In this document: in pieces, positions 48,370 to 60,959 of the stretch
How the letters are laid out: each line of letters begins with the position of its first letter
Position numbering within the stretch: position 1 is the first letter of the stretch
Origin: Epiperipatus broadwayi
Lineage: Eukaryota > Onychophora > Udeonychophora > Euonychophora > Peripatidae
Length of the DNA stretch: 64,000 nt
Direction of reading: 5' to 3'
Assembly: GCA_028023455.1 (NCBI GenBank)
Contig: JAQFVV010000012.1
Span: 16,258,364 to 16,322,363, forward strand
The notes under the pieces: generated by a model
What the model saw: only the letters and a program-made list of their open reading frames with translations
The model's database searches: none
Told to the model about the DNA's origin: nothing
Position numbers and translations under genes: made by a program

Positions 48370-50928
48370 TTCTTTGAATCTGTCCCTGATTTACTATACT
48401 AATACTCCTTAAATAACTAAGATAGTCCTTTGGATTTGACATTACATTTATACAACAAACCTGAATAAATGCACCACATAGATGTGTACAATAACCATTT
48501 AACAATGATGTAATAATTACATGTACATAATAAGTTATAACATACATAAAATTTAACTCCCATCAATTAAAAAAAGAGATAATTGACATACAAGTGGATT
48601 CAATCGAATTTCAAAACAAACCTTTAATCTATATTATATTCAGCTTTCTTTTTTTTAACACTTGAATACTTTAAATATTTTGTGCGCACATTCATTTTAA
48701 AGTAAATATTACAACTCTGATTATTAATCTGACAATTTTGCATAAAAGAAAACTTTTTTAAAAATTAGTAACAAATAATAACATATAACAAGATAGAGAT
48801 TTTTTTTTTATACAATTTTTTTTTTTAACTTCAGTTACCTTAAAACACAACTGTTTTGGATTTTTTTAACTTTCGCTTCCTGCTTTATTTAATAAATATA
48901 AAATAGTTTATTAATATTAAATATAAACTAAAGTAAAACTTATAATGGTTAATACATTAGGATAACTCTATAAAGTTTTTTTTTAAAAAATTACAAAGTA
49001 AAAGTTCTGAAGCTGGACCAATCTTTCTTGCAATGGCAAATATTAATTGGTTCCATTTAATTTACCATAATGTTCTTTACCAATGTACCGTCTTTAATAT
49101 TTAAAATTTAAGCATTTTTTCATTTTAATTATTCCTTTGAATACATGGTTTGATCTGGTCATTTGGAGATCCAGAATAGATTTCTGCAGTCAACAGTTTT
49201 TCCTCCATTCTACTCAGTCATCACAATGATTTAGTGCAGCTTGAATATGAAACTTCAGATTGACTGCTTTAAAAAAAACTCACTATATGTAGGTTTTAAC
49301 ATCTTGTTTTTAACACCTTTAATATCTTATTTTTGACACCTTTACAACCTGATTTTATTTTAATTACAAGAACTTCTTAAAAACACGTTATTTAACTGAT
49401 TGAACGTGCAAAACACTGCAATTGCCTGATTTTTCTTCTTTATGATTCTTATATCTTCAAAACAGACTCCATCTTTTTTTATAGACATATTTTTCATTTC
49501 ATTATTTAAAATCTATTTCTTAAAACTGAGTTGTTTTGCAATACATTCTTTGATAAAATAAAGTTTTAACATAATTTATATAATTTACAAGTTTCTCTTA
49601 AATTTAAACATTTTTAATAAGCTATGACATTATTTTAAAATGTAACATGTAACAATTTAAAACAAAATTTGCATATTACCTACTAATATTATTTAAAAAC
49701 TTGTGAATGTTATATTTATTAGCATCAACCAAAACTCTGCAAACATACCCACAATTGGGTGGAAGAACCCATGGCAGAGAGAGAAATGAATAAAACATTA
49801 TCCCTTTCAAATTATCACTTTTAAACAAATAATTAAAAAATGACTGTACTTGTATTAACTTTTCACTTGTCCATCTGGCAATTTTTATCCATTTTATTAG
49901 TCCTGTCTATAATGTTTCTTTGTAGTGATTTGAGGTAGACTTTTATCTAGAAATTTTTTTCTTGTTAATTCTGGAGAAGTTTTAACTATTGTGTTCTTTA
50001 CTGTTAAGTACTAAATAAAACTAATGTTCAGAGATATTTTTCTCGATCAATTCTCTAAATCATGCATATTGATATTAGATATATAAGTAAAAAGATTATG
50101 CACAAATTTGCTGTTTAATTCAGGCTATTGGATTTCTTTATCCAATGCATGGATCATCTTGGATGGCAAGTCCTCATTAGATTTTTGTGTCAACTCAAAC
50201 TTTGTCATTTCATTATCTCTTCCTGTAATTCTTTTGATCCATCTGACTTTTCACTTGCCCTCTGGTTTATCTTCTCATATTTGAATGTGTAATTTTACAT
50301 TGTTCTTAATCACTTTTTCTTTTAATAGTTTAACTTCACTATTGTGATCTTATTTTAATTCAATAGATTTGTCTGATCATTTGATCTTTTATTTCTAATT
50401 GAATTCACCATCAATTGCACATCATCTTCTGTATCATCTTGAAACCTGAAGAGTACTTTAGTGCTATTTTGTCCACAACTTCAACTTTGTTTATATATTT
50501 TTATAATATAATTACAATATACAGAGAAAAAAAATTATCTGGTCAAATATGCCATTCAACTAACTCAAAAAAATGAGTTTACAAGAGTTATAGGAGAGCT
50601 ATTTAATCGAGTGCTCATACTGGGTGCCCAAAAATTTATGAATAGAGAAAAATTTACAAAAAGTAACTTGCAATGAAATGGACATAAAAGTATATGGAAG
50701 TATAAATTTTTGAAAGAACATGTAGACCAGACAATATAACATATAAAGATGCAACACAATATTTAAATCAATAACAAAGCAACAGATCACTACAAATATA
50801 ATTGGCAGACAAAACCTTTTTTTAAAAAAACTGTTTCAACACCGTATTTTTATCACATGCAGTAGATAACAACAGTCATTTATAAAGTGACCAAACTTCA
50901 TTTTGATTCATTTTAAAACATTAATCTT
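48367..50928 (-). mobile_element. RTE-like LINE unit II, upstream half, and junction with unit III
   Basis: Aligns throughout with unit I 42165-45050, including TTTGGATCTGAC near 48430, GAGATCCAGAATAGATTTC near 49164 and CTTTTGATCCATCTGACTTT near 50230. One minus-strand frame near 50150-50250 reads VRWIKRITGRDNEM. The same sequence leads directly into the C-terminal region of the next unit in both junctions (45050 and 50928), so the units are true head-to-tail neighbours. I do not see clear endonuclease motifs here, so the split between 5' coding region and 3' UTR is uncertain. Confidence 0.65.
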
Positions 50929-51944
50929 TCAATTAAATCTTATAATACAATTTAATGTTTTTTCTTTATAGTCTAGCACATTTGCCATAAATTCCTGGTC
51001 TTCAATACACCCCAATATGCATGGCTGACACAAATATCCAAGCAGGATGAAGATATCTTTAAGTTCAATCCATCTTCTCTGATCTCTAGCCTCTCTTTTC
51101 CACATCATTCCAGCACATTTCCTTATTTCATTCATCCATCTTATATCTGGTCTCTTTCTAAGTGTTTTACAATCTTTTGGAATCCAGTTTAAGATAACTA
51201 TCTATTATCTCTTCTTACAGTATGTCCAGCCCAATTCCACTTCAGTTTCTTAACTCTTTCAGTAATGTCCGTAACACCTGTTTGTTCTCTCACCAATGTA
51301 TTTCATTTTTAATTTCTTGTTATTCCTAATATGCATCTCTCCATACTTCATTGAGTGGTCTAAAGTCTTGCTTTTCTATTAAGTTTCTAAGTCTTAGATG
51401 TATAAGTAAAAACTTATACAACATATTTATGAAAAATCTTTTTGAAACACATAGATATATTCCTTTTAATATTGAGTTATTTCTACCAAAAACACTCCAA
51501 TGAAATTTAATTCCCTTAAGTTAGTTCATTTATTTCCATCTATAGTAATAATCTGACCAATGTAATTGTAGTTGTTAACTTCTAACTCGTTATCAATATT
51601 TATTTTATTCTATTGAGAAAATCCATTGAACATTATTTTAGTCTTTTTTATATTTGTTTACTTACTACTTTTTTACTTCCATCTCATAGCTCTTGCAACC
51701 CTTCATTAAGCTCAAAAGCATTATTTGCAAGATTACATCATCTGCAAAATTTAGATGACTCAAAGAATTTCCACTTACTTTAACCCCTTAACTTTTCATT
51801 TTAATCCACAAAATTCTTCTTGCAAAACTGCTATAAATTGTTGAGTCATTCTATTGTACAACCGTACTAGTATCATTATGAAATCTAATTGTGGCTGTAG
51901 CATTTTTGCAAATATTTTTCAAAATATAATATCCTGGATCTCTA
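50929..51944 (-). pseudogene. RTE-like LINE unit III: C-terminal region and reverse transcriptase, part 1
   Basis: The best preserved RTE C-terminus in the window. On the minus strand it reads, near 51305-51225, TDITERVKKLKWNWAGHTVR, then near 51160-51070 RKRPDIRWMNEIRK and RDQRRWIELKD. This WAGH...RP.xRWxxEI...RRW series is diagnostic of RTE-type LINEs. A FADD box codon set lies at about 51736-51751. The frame is broken in several places. The unit is cut at 51944 by a solo LTR and continues at 54793. Confidence 0.85.
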
Positions 51945-54787
51945 CGTCCATGCACAAAATCTGTTGTAAAGAACATTGCGACAGGTACACATGTAAATTT
52001 GTATATATTAAGCACAATGAATATATAAATATACTACATTAATAATGGAAGTTGGGTCTGAGCATAGAATACCCACACACACACCAATTTAAAGTAAACA
52101 TTCAAATGACAGAGAAATATTGTACACAAAAAAGAATACACATATAATAAACTCATGTATTTTTTTTTATTTTCTTTTTCTTTTGTTTGTATATTTTCAT
52201 TATGTCATTTTATGGTTATGTATTTTGCTTTTCTCTGAAAAACTCAAATGGAGAAAAGCAAACTTCATTGATCAAATGGATCACGTGTTGGAACATATTC
52301 GTAAAAGAAATAATTAAAGTAATTGTTCCAACATACTTGTATATATTTTTTTAAATTATTTTTCTAAAAACTATAATTTTATTTGGGAATCAAAAAAAAT
52401 GTTAATTGCTTTGGTAAAAATCTAATCAAAAAGCAAAATGTTTGATAATGAATGTTATAATTAAAATGTTATTTTTTTTATATATGTTATATATAGAGTA
52501 AGTTAAAAACAAACTTACTCTATATATAACTTACTCTATATATAACATTTGTAAATAGGAGCTTTATTAAAATTAGGTCATATGACTTGATTTTTTATCA
52601 ATTTTTTTTATATAAAATAAAAAATTCTTTTGAAGTACTATCTGTTAATCAAGTGGTCTGAGAATTCAAGATGGAAACTAAACATTATATCAAACCCTGA
52701 TATGTAGAATTTAATCGGAAAAATAGAAAAGAATGTTTATAATCTGAATGATAAGCTAAAATAAAAGGATTGGCTGATTCATATTTTTCAGGGGAGTACC
52801 TGAATTGGTTCTTATGAATGGGGTTGATAGGTTTTAGTCAGTGCTGTGGGATTCATTCTTTCTTTGGCATTTGTTCTAAAGTGGTTCATTACTTTGGTTC
52901 CGGAATTCTCCAGTCATCCAATTACTTAGAGATTCATTTACCGACTAGATTATTGCTGATATTTCCTAAGAAGAAATCCATTACACAATTCTTTTAAGAA
53001 CTCTTGTTTTCTTGTGGATTTAACCATTCAATATAGCGGATGGAAATTTAATAATAATTATTGCATTATACCAGAAAAAAAATATGGAGAAATCTATCAG
53101 AACTTCAAGTAAAATGACCTTGGAATAGACAACCAGCCAGTGCACCCACCACTGCTTTGCCCAAATTGCCAAGATGTGATTATGCCAGTTCCAGCCAGCC
53201 ATGATGATGACAAAAGACACCTTGCCTATATCTTAATGACATGAAATCCTCACTGCGGCCAGTTGATGTGAAACCAACTCAGAAGCCCAGTCAGAAGAAG
53301 ATGAATACATAAGTTTATTTTAAAAATATTTTATTAATAGTGAATTAATTAACTTTGATATTTCCGATAGTTAGAAATACATTTTTTTTTCTTCTATTTT
53401 TTATTAATCATTTTAAAAAAAAGGGGAGAGAAAAGAAAATGTCTCTAGCATATATTGGATTTTACAGTTAGTACAGGTATAATGATATAGCTTTTACTTA
53501 AATCTTTTGATTCATTTTTTTTATCCCAAATTCCCGTATTTTTAGCAAAGGTTGCAATCATTTATATTTTTTTCGTTTTCTTGTTACTCCTGAAAATTTT
53601 CATACACAAATATCATGTGTATATACGCGCACATATACTTGCAATATTCGGTAAATACAACACCTCATGTTGAGTGTCTAAAAATGTATTTATCCGTATA
53701 TCTTTAAGTTATTTTTTGTCAATGCGTCACAAAGGGTTTATTCATTGTAAATCTCCTGTAAGCAAGTCAACTTATAACATTATATTTAAAATAGTAATGA
53801 GTATATAATTGTGCTGCACATATATACATGCATACGCACTTATCTGCCATGAAATGCAAGTAGATACAGCACCTCATGTTGAATGCCCTAGGTATCTAAG
53901 TCAACGCAACCTTAATTGACATGTTGTAAAATATATTTATGCATAGTTTTTTTTATATTTACTTAAATAAAACAGGGTTTAAAGTCGGGAGTAGAAGTAT
54001 GTGCCCATATAACCGAAAATCCTTTATCTGAGAAACATATGTTGAACCACATAAAATACAACTTATTTATACGGGTAAAAGCTCAGACCACTTCCATTCA
54101 TTAGTAACCACTGAAGATAGCTGTAAGAATTTATTATTATTCTTATTCATGTAAATTTTCATTTATTTTCATACATCAAATATATATGGGTTTGTGACAA
54201 TAATTCTTATTTATTTTGTTTATTACATCGGTGGTGGATATCGGGATTTCAATAAATATTTAATCATGATATAGATTTGTTTTTATATTATTTTAATTGA
54301 TCAAATGTACTCTTTCCTTATCAATCATGTACTTATAATAACCATCTAACTTACCCATTGAAGATCCTAGATATAAAGTATACTGAGCTAGCCACATGAT
54401 ATATCGCTCTACCTGGGTGTTAAATCTTATTCTCATGCTTCGCTGAACATATGTTATTGCACATCCTTCTAGGAGGAGGAAAAATACATTTTTATTCTTT
54501 TCTAGGAGTAGCGCGCAGAAGCTATTAGTAAATAGACTTTTCAAAGATGTGTACTTACCGTAGATCCTAAACATTCAGGCATTCGAGAAAATTACTAATT
54601 AAAAGAGTTTTTAATTGGCAGAGTCCTGTCAATTCCCTCTCTATATCAGTTTAACCGGAGGTACCAATATGTTATGAGTACAGACAATCGGCTAATTGGT
54701 ATCCATTTCTTACCCTGTTCAATGTGTCGCTTCATGCTCAGTGCAAGATTAGGAGCATAACTCCGCAGGGAAGTATGGGCCGGTACA
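51945..54787 (+). mobile_element. 2843-bp solo LTR related to the E2 LTR, inserted in RTE unit III
   Basis: RTE sequence is interrupted after GGATCTCTA and resumes after CTATA with ...CCTGATGATCCAAT, which matches units I and II. The start (CGTCCATGCACAAAATCTGTTG) resembles the E2 LTR near 24662 (GCCATGCACAAAATGGTTG). The end (TCATGCTCAGTGC ... GGGCCGGTACA) resembles the E2 LTR end (TCATGCTCAGTGC ... GGACCAGTACA). Flanks CTCTA and CTATA could be a mutated 5-bp duplication. The length matches a whole LTR with no internal region, so it is most likely a solo LTR. The minus-strand 93-codon frame at 54574-54293 has no recognised domain. Confidence 0.7.
52486..52546. repeat. Perfect 19-bp inverted repeat plus a third partial copy
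   Basis: GTTATATATAGAGTAAGTT (52486-52504) is followed after a 7-base loop by its exact complement (52512-52530), and then immediately by a 16-base repeat of the second arm (52531-52546). It would form a strong hairpin or cruciform within the solo LTR. Confidence 0.95.
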
Positions 54788-54792
54788 CTATA

Positions 54793-55095
54793 CTATCCTG
54801 ATGATCCAATATTTTAATCATGAAAACAATGCTTATAAAATCAAATGCCTTTTCAAAATCTACAAATTCAGATCATAATAGGGACTTATATTCATTTGTC
54901 CTTTTTATAACTTCTTTCACTACTTGGATATTATCCAATGTACTAAAATCATTTTTAAAACCAGCTTGTTCTTTTGGTTGGTTCCAAAGTTCACTTTAGA
55001 CAAGTTGTAATCAACATTGTAAAAAATTTATATAGAACTGATAAAAAACTGATAGGTCTGCAATTTCTAATATCTTCTTTATTACCATTTTTAAA
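54793..55095 (-). pseudogene. RTE-like LINE unit III: reverse transcriptase, part 2
   Basis: Continuation of unit III between the solo LTR and the Tigger-like MITE. Near 55016-55082 the minus strand reads NCRPISFLSVLYKFF, the RT motif N-terminal to the FADD box. The same stretch is found in units I and II near 41870 and 46230. Confidence 0.8.
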
Positions 55096-56190
55096 TACAC
55101 CTGGGTCTCGTTTTACGCGATAGATAGGTTCCTCAGAAAACACGCGCAAACGAAATCGCACAAAAATAGAGGTAACTTACATTGAAAAAAGGGGGATGCG
55201 AACTGTGATTTTTCAAAATTCGCGTAAAAGCAAAGCACTAACGTAAAATTACTTTAAAATTCATGCAAAAAAAAAAAAATAAGGAAATAAAATACGACTA
55301 ATAAAAAATTTCAAATTTGAAAAAAATTGATACAAGACAAACTTTTTTTAACTATAATATTTAATTTTATTCAAAATAATATATTTTTATGCATAATTTA
55401 CAGTACAGTAATTTACATTTTTTTTATACACGTTTTAATTATTATCGCTATTTGCGAAAAACACGTTCGTTTGCAAACTGAGGAAATACAACTAGCGCCA
55501 ACTTCACACTCATGTTGTGTCAATGGTTTTCTGGTGACAACGTAATTAGTAATTAATCTTTGAGATGATGATTTTATTAATTGTTTATGAAACTAACAAC
55601 TAAAAATTAAATTCTTATTTTTGTCTTTAATTTTCAATCCCGTTTAAAAATCAAATTTCACATCACATTAATTTCAAGTCACATGTAAGTAATTTTTAAA
55701 TTGTTAATTACAATTAAAAATCAGATTTTAATTTTTAATTGTCAAATTTAATTGTGCCCACTGCCATTACTCACCTTTTAAAAATAAACTTGTGGACACT
55801 AAATGATTAATACTGTAATTGATTACGTTCTTTTTTAAAAAGCAAAAACAGAATGTGATTTAAAATGCAAAATTAACATGCACAATGTTTGAACAAATTT
55901 ACATTATAATCTTGTAAAATTTAATGTGTGTATACATAAAATGTGGAAATCATGATTTTAATTTCATTATTGCATAAAATCTTACTATTATAAAGCATTA
56001 AAAATATTGAAATTACTAAGATGAAAGTCGAATTCCAATAATTTGCTATTACTTTCAATATAACGTAAGTGCGTGAAATTTATTATTTAAAGTAATAGCG
56101 CATTATTTTAGTTTGACTTCCGGTGAAACATGAATCGCGTAACTTCAAAATCGTGTTAAATAAGTCCGCGTAAAAAGAGACCCAGGTGTA
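55096..56190. mobile_element. 1091-bp Tigger-like non-autonomous transposon (MITE) with TA duplication
   Basis: The element at 55098-56188 begins CACCTGGGTCTCGTTTTACG and ends CGTAAAAAGAGACCCAGGTG, flanked on both sides by TA (55096-55097, 56189-56190). The end type, continuing with a CGCGAT... GGTTCC-like subterminal sequence, is characteristic of Tigger/pogo elements. It sits in RTE unit III; units I and II show the empty site (AATATTAATACTGCATTC near 41902 and CATATTAATACTGC near 46270). The plus-strand frame at 55327-55545 shows no transposase motif. Its termini share only CACCT with the Tigger at 624-4022, so the two belong to different families. Confidence 0.95.
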
Positions 56191-56696
56191 TTAATAATGC
56201 CTTCTTTCCAATCATATGGCACATCATCATTTAGACATTTGGTATATAACTCCCAAAAATTTTTCTATTTTTTCATCTGCTTTTTCTAAGATTATATATT
56301 TATTTATATCATATGCTTAATAGCATAGTCTAATATGGATAATTATAACTAATAAACTTTTCTTATGATGATTCTTGGGAGTATTCACTTTAGATCTAAA
56401 TCCTGATTTAACATCATAAGCATTATATGAGGTGGTTCTTCGAATCTGAACACCATTTACTTCTTAATTAACCGAAGTAGTCCTTTGGATCTGATCCCAC
56501 ATTTTTAGAATAAAACCATGAATCAATCCATTGTATAGATGTGTACAATAACCATATTAAGTCATATATTTGAAAGTACGAAGTAAGCATTAATATACAT
56601 AAAATTTAACTCACATCAATCGAAATGAGAGTTAATTCACATACAAATGAATTCAAATTTCAAAATAAACCTTTAATGTAAAATATCAATAATTAT
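56191..56696 (-). mobile_element. RTE-like LINE unit III, part 3
   Basis: Matches unit I 41905-42440 and unit II 48367-48630: TTTGGTATATAACT near 56239, CTTTGGATCTGATCCCACAT near 56482, GATGTGTACAATAACCAT near 56538, and TCAAATTTCAAAATAAACCT near 56653. It is cut at TTAT by the next solo LTR. Confidence 0.75.
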
Positions 56697-59600
56697 TGAA
56701 ATGATAACATTCCAAGCCTCTATCGTTTCACCATCAAACCTAATGACACTCTCGTCTGTGCTAAGTTCGAACCTATTTAAATGTTAATAAATCTAAAATT
56801 CGCTCATGTCTGTATAAACAGTATTATATATTTGCGTGCGAACCAACGCTATAATTAGATAGGATTAATAAAATTATAGCGTACTAAATTGATTTAATAA
56901 TTCTAAAAATGTTCGTTATATTATTTAAGAGTAAATTATTAATTTTGTTGTTTAATATTGTAATTTCGTATGTGCTATATAGAAGAAAGACATGATTCTA
57001 TAATATATAAAAGCCATTATCTAAAAATAATATTAAATGTCTAAAAATTGTTAAAAGATTTCTTGTTTTAAATATATTTCAGGGAAAAGTTTCTCGAAAA
57101 TATATTTAAAATCTATATCAAAATATGTTTGTAAATTATTTTAAATAAATATGTTAAAAATGTTTTCGTTTTAAAAAAAATGTTAAAAGGTTGTTTTTAA
57201 TGTAAGTTAAAAATAAAAGCTGGTCAAGTAATTAAAAAGATTTCTGGTTGTAAACAAGTGTCATTAACAACCACACCTGGAATTCGTAAAAAGTAAAACT
57301 AGTTCAAAATTTACTAATTAAAATCTCCTTAGATAAGATTTAAGTTATTTTAAAATCTAAATTGGACAATTGTTTGCAATGAAAAATCTTAATTATAATA
57401 ATAGCTTATGGAATGTTTCTAACGTAAGTTATCTAAGATTTTAAAAATCTGGATTGTAAAATTGAAAAATATTTAATTAAATTCCTGAGTTTAGTGAGTC
57501 TTGAGGCGATAGATTCCGATAAGAAAAAAATATAAATACTCGGTATTTTTAATAAGGAAGAGAGCCATAATGTTAGTGAGAATTGCAGCCAGTATTCACA
57601 ACTGTTAATGTTTAACATGTCCGGCTAAAAGCGGGCATCTTGTTGCTGTTACTCCGCGGGAGAACGGGGTTTCTCTCGTCGAAATGCCTAAACCACCATC
57701 ATGCCGATAGAAGAGACAAGCCTAACATAATGGAAAAGATGATGCCATCAGCCGCCCAGTAAAACTCACCAAACCTACAGCAAGAACTTGCAGTCCAGAT
57801 AAATAATACCGGTACCGTTTTATTTTTCAAACCGCAGAGCTCTGTGTAATTCTTTATGTAAATATATCTATATAAGTTAGCTAACTCCCTTTTTAAAATA
57901 ATTATAAAACTAATATGTAACCAAAACTTAAATCCATTTAATTAATATTTTAAATATGTCAATTGCTATCAAAATTTAATATGTTAAAGTTTAAATAATC
58001 ATGACTAATTTATATTTTCCTTTCATTTAAAGTACATTATAAGTGTCTAATTTAAAGTTATATCACTACGGTTGTGTCTATATTTCTTTGTTTATTTTAA
58101 ATGCTTATTATATTTCATATGCCAATATTTCGAAACAGTGGGCACTTAATTTCATGTATTTTTTAAGAAGATATTATTTGAAAATCTTCGCGTAATTTGT
58201 TTATAGCATCAACTTTCTGCGCTGTTTCGAAATCCTATATTTTTTTTTATTATTTAAATGATTTAATATGTGAAATGTGGCTCTTTTATAATCAACCATT
58301 TAAAAACTTAACCTTTTAGTTTTATTTAGAATTAAATTTAGCCTTGATCGTATTTATAAGTATATTTGACATTTAAATTCTTAAATCCATAGAAATATAC
58401 TTTTCCTCCTTAAATATTTATTATCTATAAGTAACTTAATAGATCGAATATGTCAAAGTACAGATGTAGTAATATTCCTTTTAGTAGCATAGACATTTAT
58501 TATCAGGCTATGCAAGAGTTGGTCCCAATTTGATAGAGCTAATATGCTATTAACTCGTATTTCATAGTATGAAATATACTTTTCTTTGCTTGGCGGATGT
58601 AATATTATTTTATAAAATTATTCTTGTTTTGCTGCTATACGTAATATACGTATCTCAAGATGGAGCCACGGCGTTGCCAGCACATCTTCTCTTATAGGGT
58701 AGAGCAGTAGCGAAGCCTGAGCCAAAGCCAGGTTAGCACGTAAGTCCCCCCGCCATTCCTGAACACAATGTTCCTTTTCATGCAGCATTGCGATCGGTTA
58801 CAGGGTACCGGCATTTGTCGCAAGAACCCTGAAGTTATTTCATCCATCCGCAGAGCGACTTTTCCTATTATTGTTTACCTGTGCCATAGCGCATTGGTAA
58901 AATCTTATGCAGCCAACTCTCCCACCTTAACATGACGCTTTCAGCATTCTGAAATTTTCTCTCGAAAGCCATGTTCGATCGATCATTACTTGAGCTGGTT
59001 TATGCGCTCGTTATTAAGTCATATTGTATATTTTAGTAAATGAATTCATGATCAAAGTTTAATATAATTATTTATATACCAGCCACGAATGTAATAGGAT
59101 TTGGCTTATCGAGATTTATAGACTTAACATAGTGATTGATTATGTATTAAATGTCAACAATTCATAAGATGGGCACATGTTAAAAAACTCATCTATGAAA
59201 TTTAATGATTACTTATGTAAAGTGATTTTGAATTGCATATAAAAAGAGAATGTGTTCTCTTATCCACCCAATGTTTGTACATTCGACGCTGAAATGTGTA
59301 AAACTGATCAATTTCATGCCAATTGTAAATAAATATATAATTAATTTAATGTATTTCGTTCTCTGTCTCGTTATTGATCTAATTCAACCCAATTCTAATT
59401 ATTATTTATAGCCTATATATGTGAAAACTATGCATTAAGTTAAATTAGATTAGTGATATATTTTAGTCAATTAAGAACCTCTCTTTTAATTATCAGTCTT
59501 ATTGCTTCTCCGTGACCTATGTCGGCCATGTGGAAAGAAGTATACTACGTGTAATTTCAAGGTGGTCATTCGTAGGGTCTTGACTCTTGGAATCCTGGCT

Positions 59601-59715
59601 TACGAATTGAAGTGTGGTCGGACTCGGGATGTTACAGTCCTAGTCTGGTCAGCTTCGGTCTCTTTTGCTTGGATTCTGAATTCTGTTACGCGAATGTACA
59701 AACTTGACTGTTACA
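56697..59715 (+). mobile_element. 3019-bp solo LTR, apparently related to the E1 LTR, with TTAT duplication
   Basis: Begins TGAAATGATAACATTCC and ends CTTGACTGTTACA, flanked by TTAT (56693-56696 and 59716-59719). RTE unit III resumes immediately after it with TTCTTTTTTTAACA, as in units I and II. Ends resemble the E1 LTR (TG..GAAACA start, CTGTTACA end), and TATCGTTTCACC near 56722 recalls CTTCGTTTCACC near the E1 LTR start. Two GC-richer islands (57615-57850 and 58655-58990) stand out from the AT background and may hold LTR regulatory sequence. The 61- and 79-codon frames inside (57433-57618 minus, 59502-59741 plus) are not accepted as genes. Confidence 0.75.
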
Positions 59716-59719
59716 TTAT

Positions 59720-60880
59720 ATATTCATTTTTCTTTTTTTAACATATGTACACTTTAAATATTTTATAAGTCTGCACATTTGTTTTAAAGTGAATATTATA
59801 CCTTTTATTATTTATCTGACAATTTTACATTAAAGAAAACTTTTTTAAAATTGTTACAAAATCATAAAGTATAGCAAGATGAAGTGAATTTTTTTTTTAA
59901 CTTCAATTGCATTAAAACACAACTTTTTTTTTTACTTTCTCTTCCTGCTCTAATCAATCAATAATATATAGTTTGTTAGTATTAAATATAAGTTAAAATA
60001 AAACTCAAAAAGGTTAATACATTAAGATTAGTCTAAACAGCTTTTTTTTAAAACTTAACTAAAGTTGTGAAGTTTGATTAATTTCTCTCATAATGACAAA
60101 TATTAAATGGTCCCATTTTAAGTTGCCACAATGTCCTTCAACAATCTTCTGTCATTGAAATTTGAAGTTTAACCAGTTTCTTCATTTAATTAAACTCCTT
60201 TAAATATATAGCTTGTTCAAATCTGTCAAGAATTCAGGATAGATTTCAGCAATTGGCAGTTTTTCCTCTTTTCTACTCGGTTATCATAATGAAGGTTTAA
60301 TGCAGTTGAATAGTGAGAACCCAGATTGACTGCTTTCAAGAAAAACTGATGTTTTGACATATTGTTTTTAACACCCAAAATCAGATCATAAAGATATCAA
60401 AAATAGAATATTTTAATATTTTATTTTTGATATCTTTATGATCTGATTTTATTTTAATTATAAATATTTTTTTAAAAAACAGTTTCAATATTTATTTAAT
60501 TGGTTGAACTTGCAAAACATTGTAATGATTAAATTGCCTGCTTTTTTGTTTTTGAATCTCAGATCTCCAAAACAGATTCAATGGGTTTTTTTTACTAACT
60601 TTTTAATTATGTAAAATCTATTTCTTAACTGACTTGTTTTGCAATACATTCTTTGACAAGGGAAAGTTTTAACATAATTTATAAGTTTTTCCTAAATAAA
60701 AACATATTTAACAAGCCTATTACATTATTTTAAAATGTGACATTTGATAATTTATTTTAAAATTTGCATATTATCTATATTTAAAAACTTCTGAATGCTA
60801 TATTTGGAAGACCTCATGGCCGAAGGTGAAATGAAATTCATTTCAATATAAAGACTACTTTTTAATAATTAATGTTCAAA
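59720..60880 (-). mobile_element. RTE-like LINE unit III, upstream part 4
   Basis: Matches unit I 42455-43985 and unit II 48645-49730: CACTTTAAATATTTTATAAG near 59751, GGATAGATTTCAGCAATTGGC near 60237, TTTTGCAATACATTCTTTGA near 60635, CTTCTGAATGCTATA near 60788. The alignment is lost near 60880, where a plus-strand LINE fragment begins. Confidence 0.7.
60377..60450. repeat. Perfect 28-bp inverted repeat in RTE unit III
   Basis: The 28 bases at 60377-60404 (starting AAAATCAGATCATAAAG) are repeated as an exact reverse complement at 60423-60450, with an 18-base AT-only loop. Units I and II have only the right-arm-like sequence at this place (TTTGATATCTTCTTTTTG near 43080), so the left arm is a local inverted duplication specific to this copy. 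Confidence 0.95.
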
Positions 60881-60959
60881 AAACTCAAATTCTTTATCAG
60901 CTACTAATGAAAGAAACACCCTCAGTAACTTTTACCTAGAATGGTTATCAATCTGAGAA

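Noticed and set aside
54293-54574. 93-codon minus-strand ORF as a host gene
   Set aside because: It lies inside a solo LTR, has no recognised domain and is within the length expected by chance in this window.
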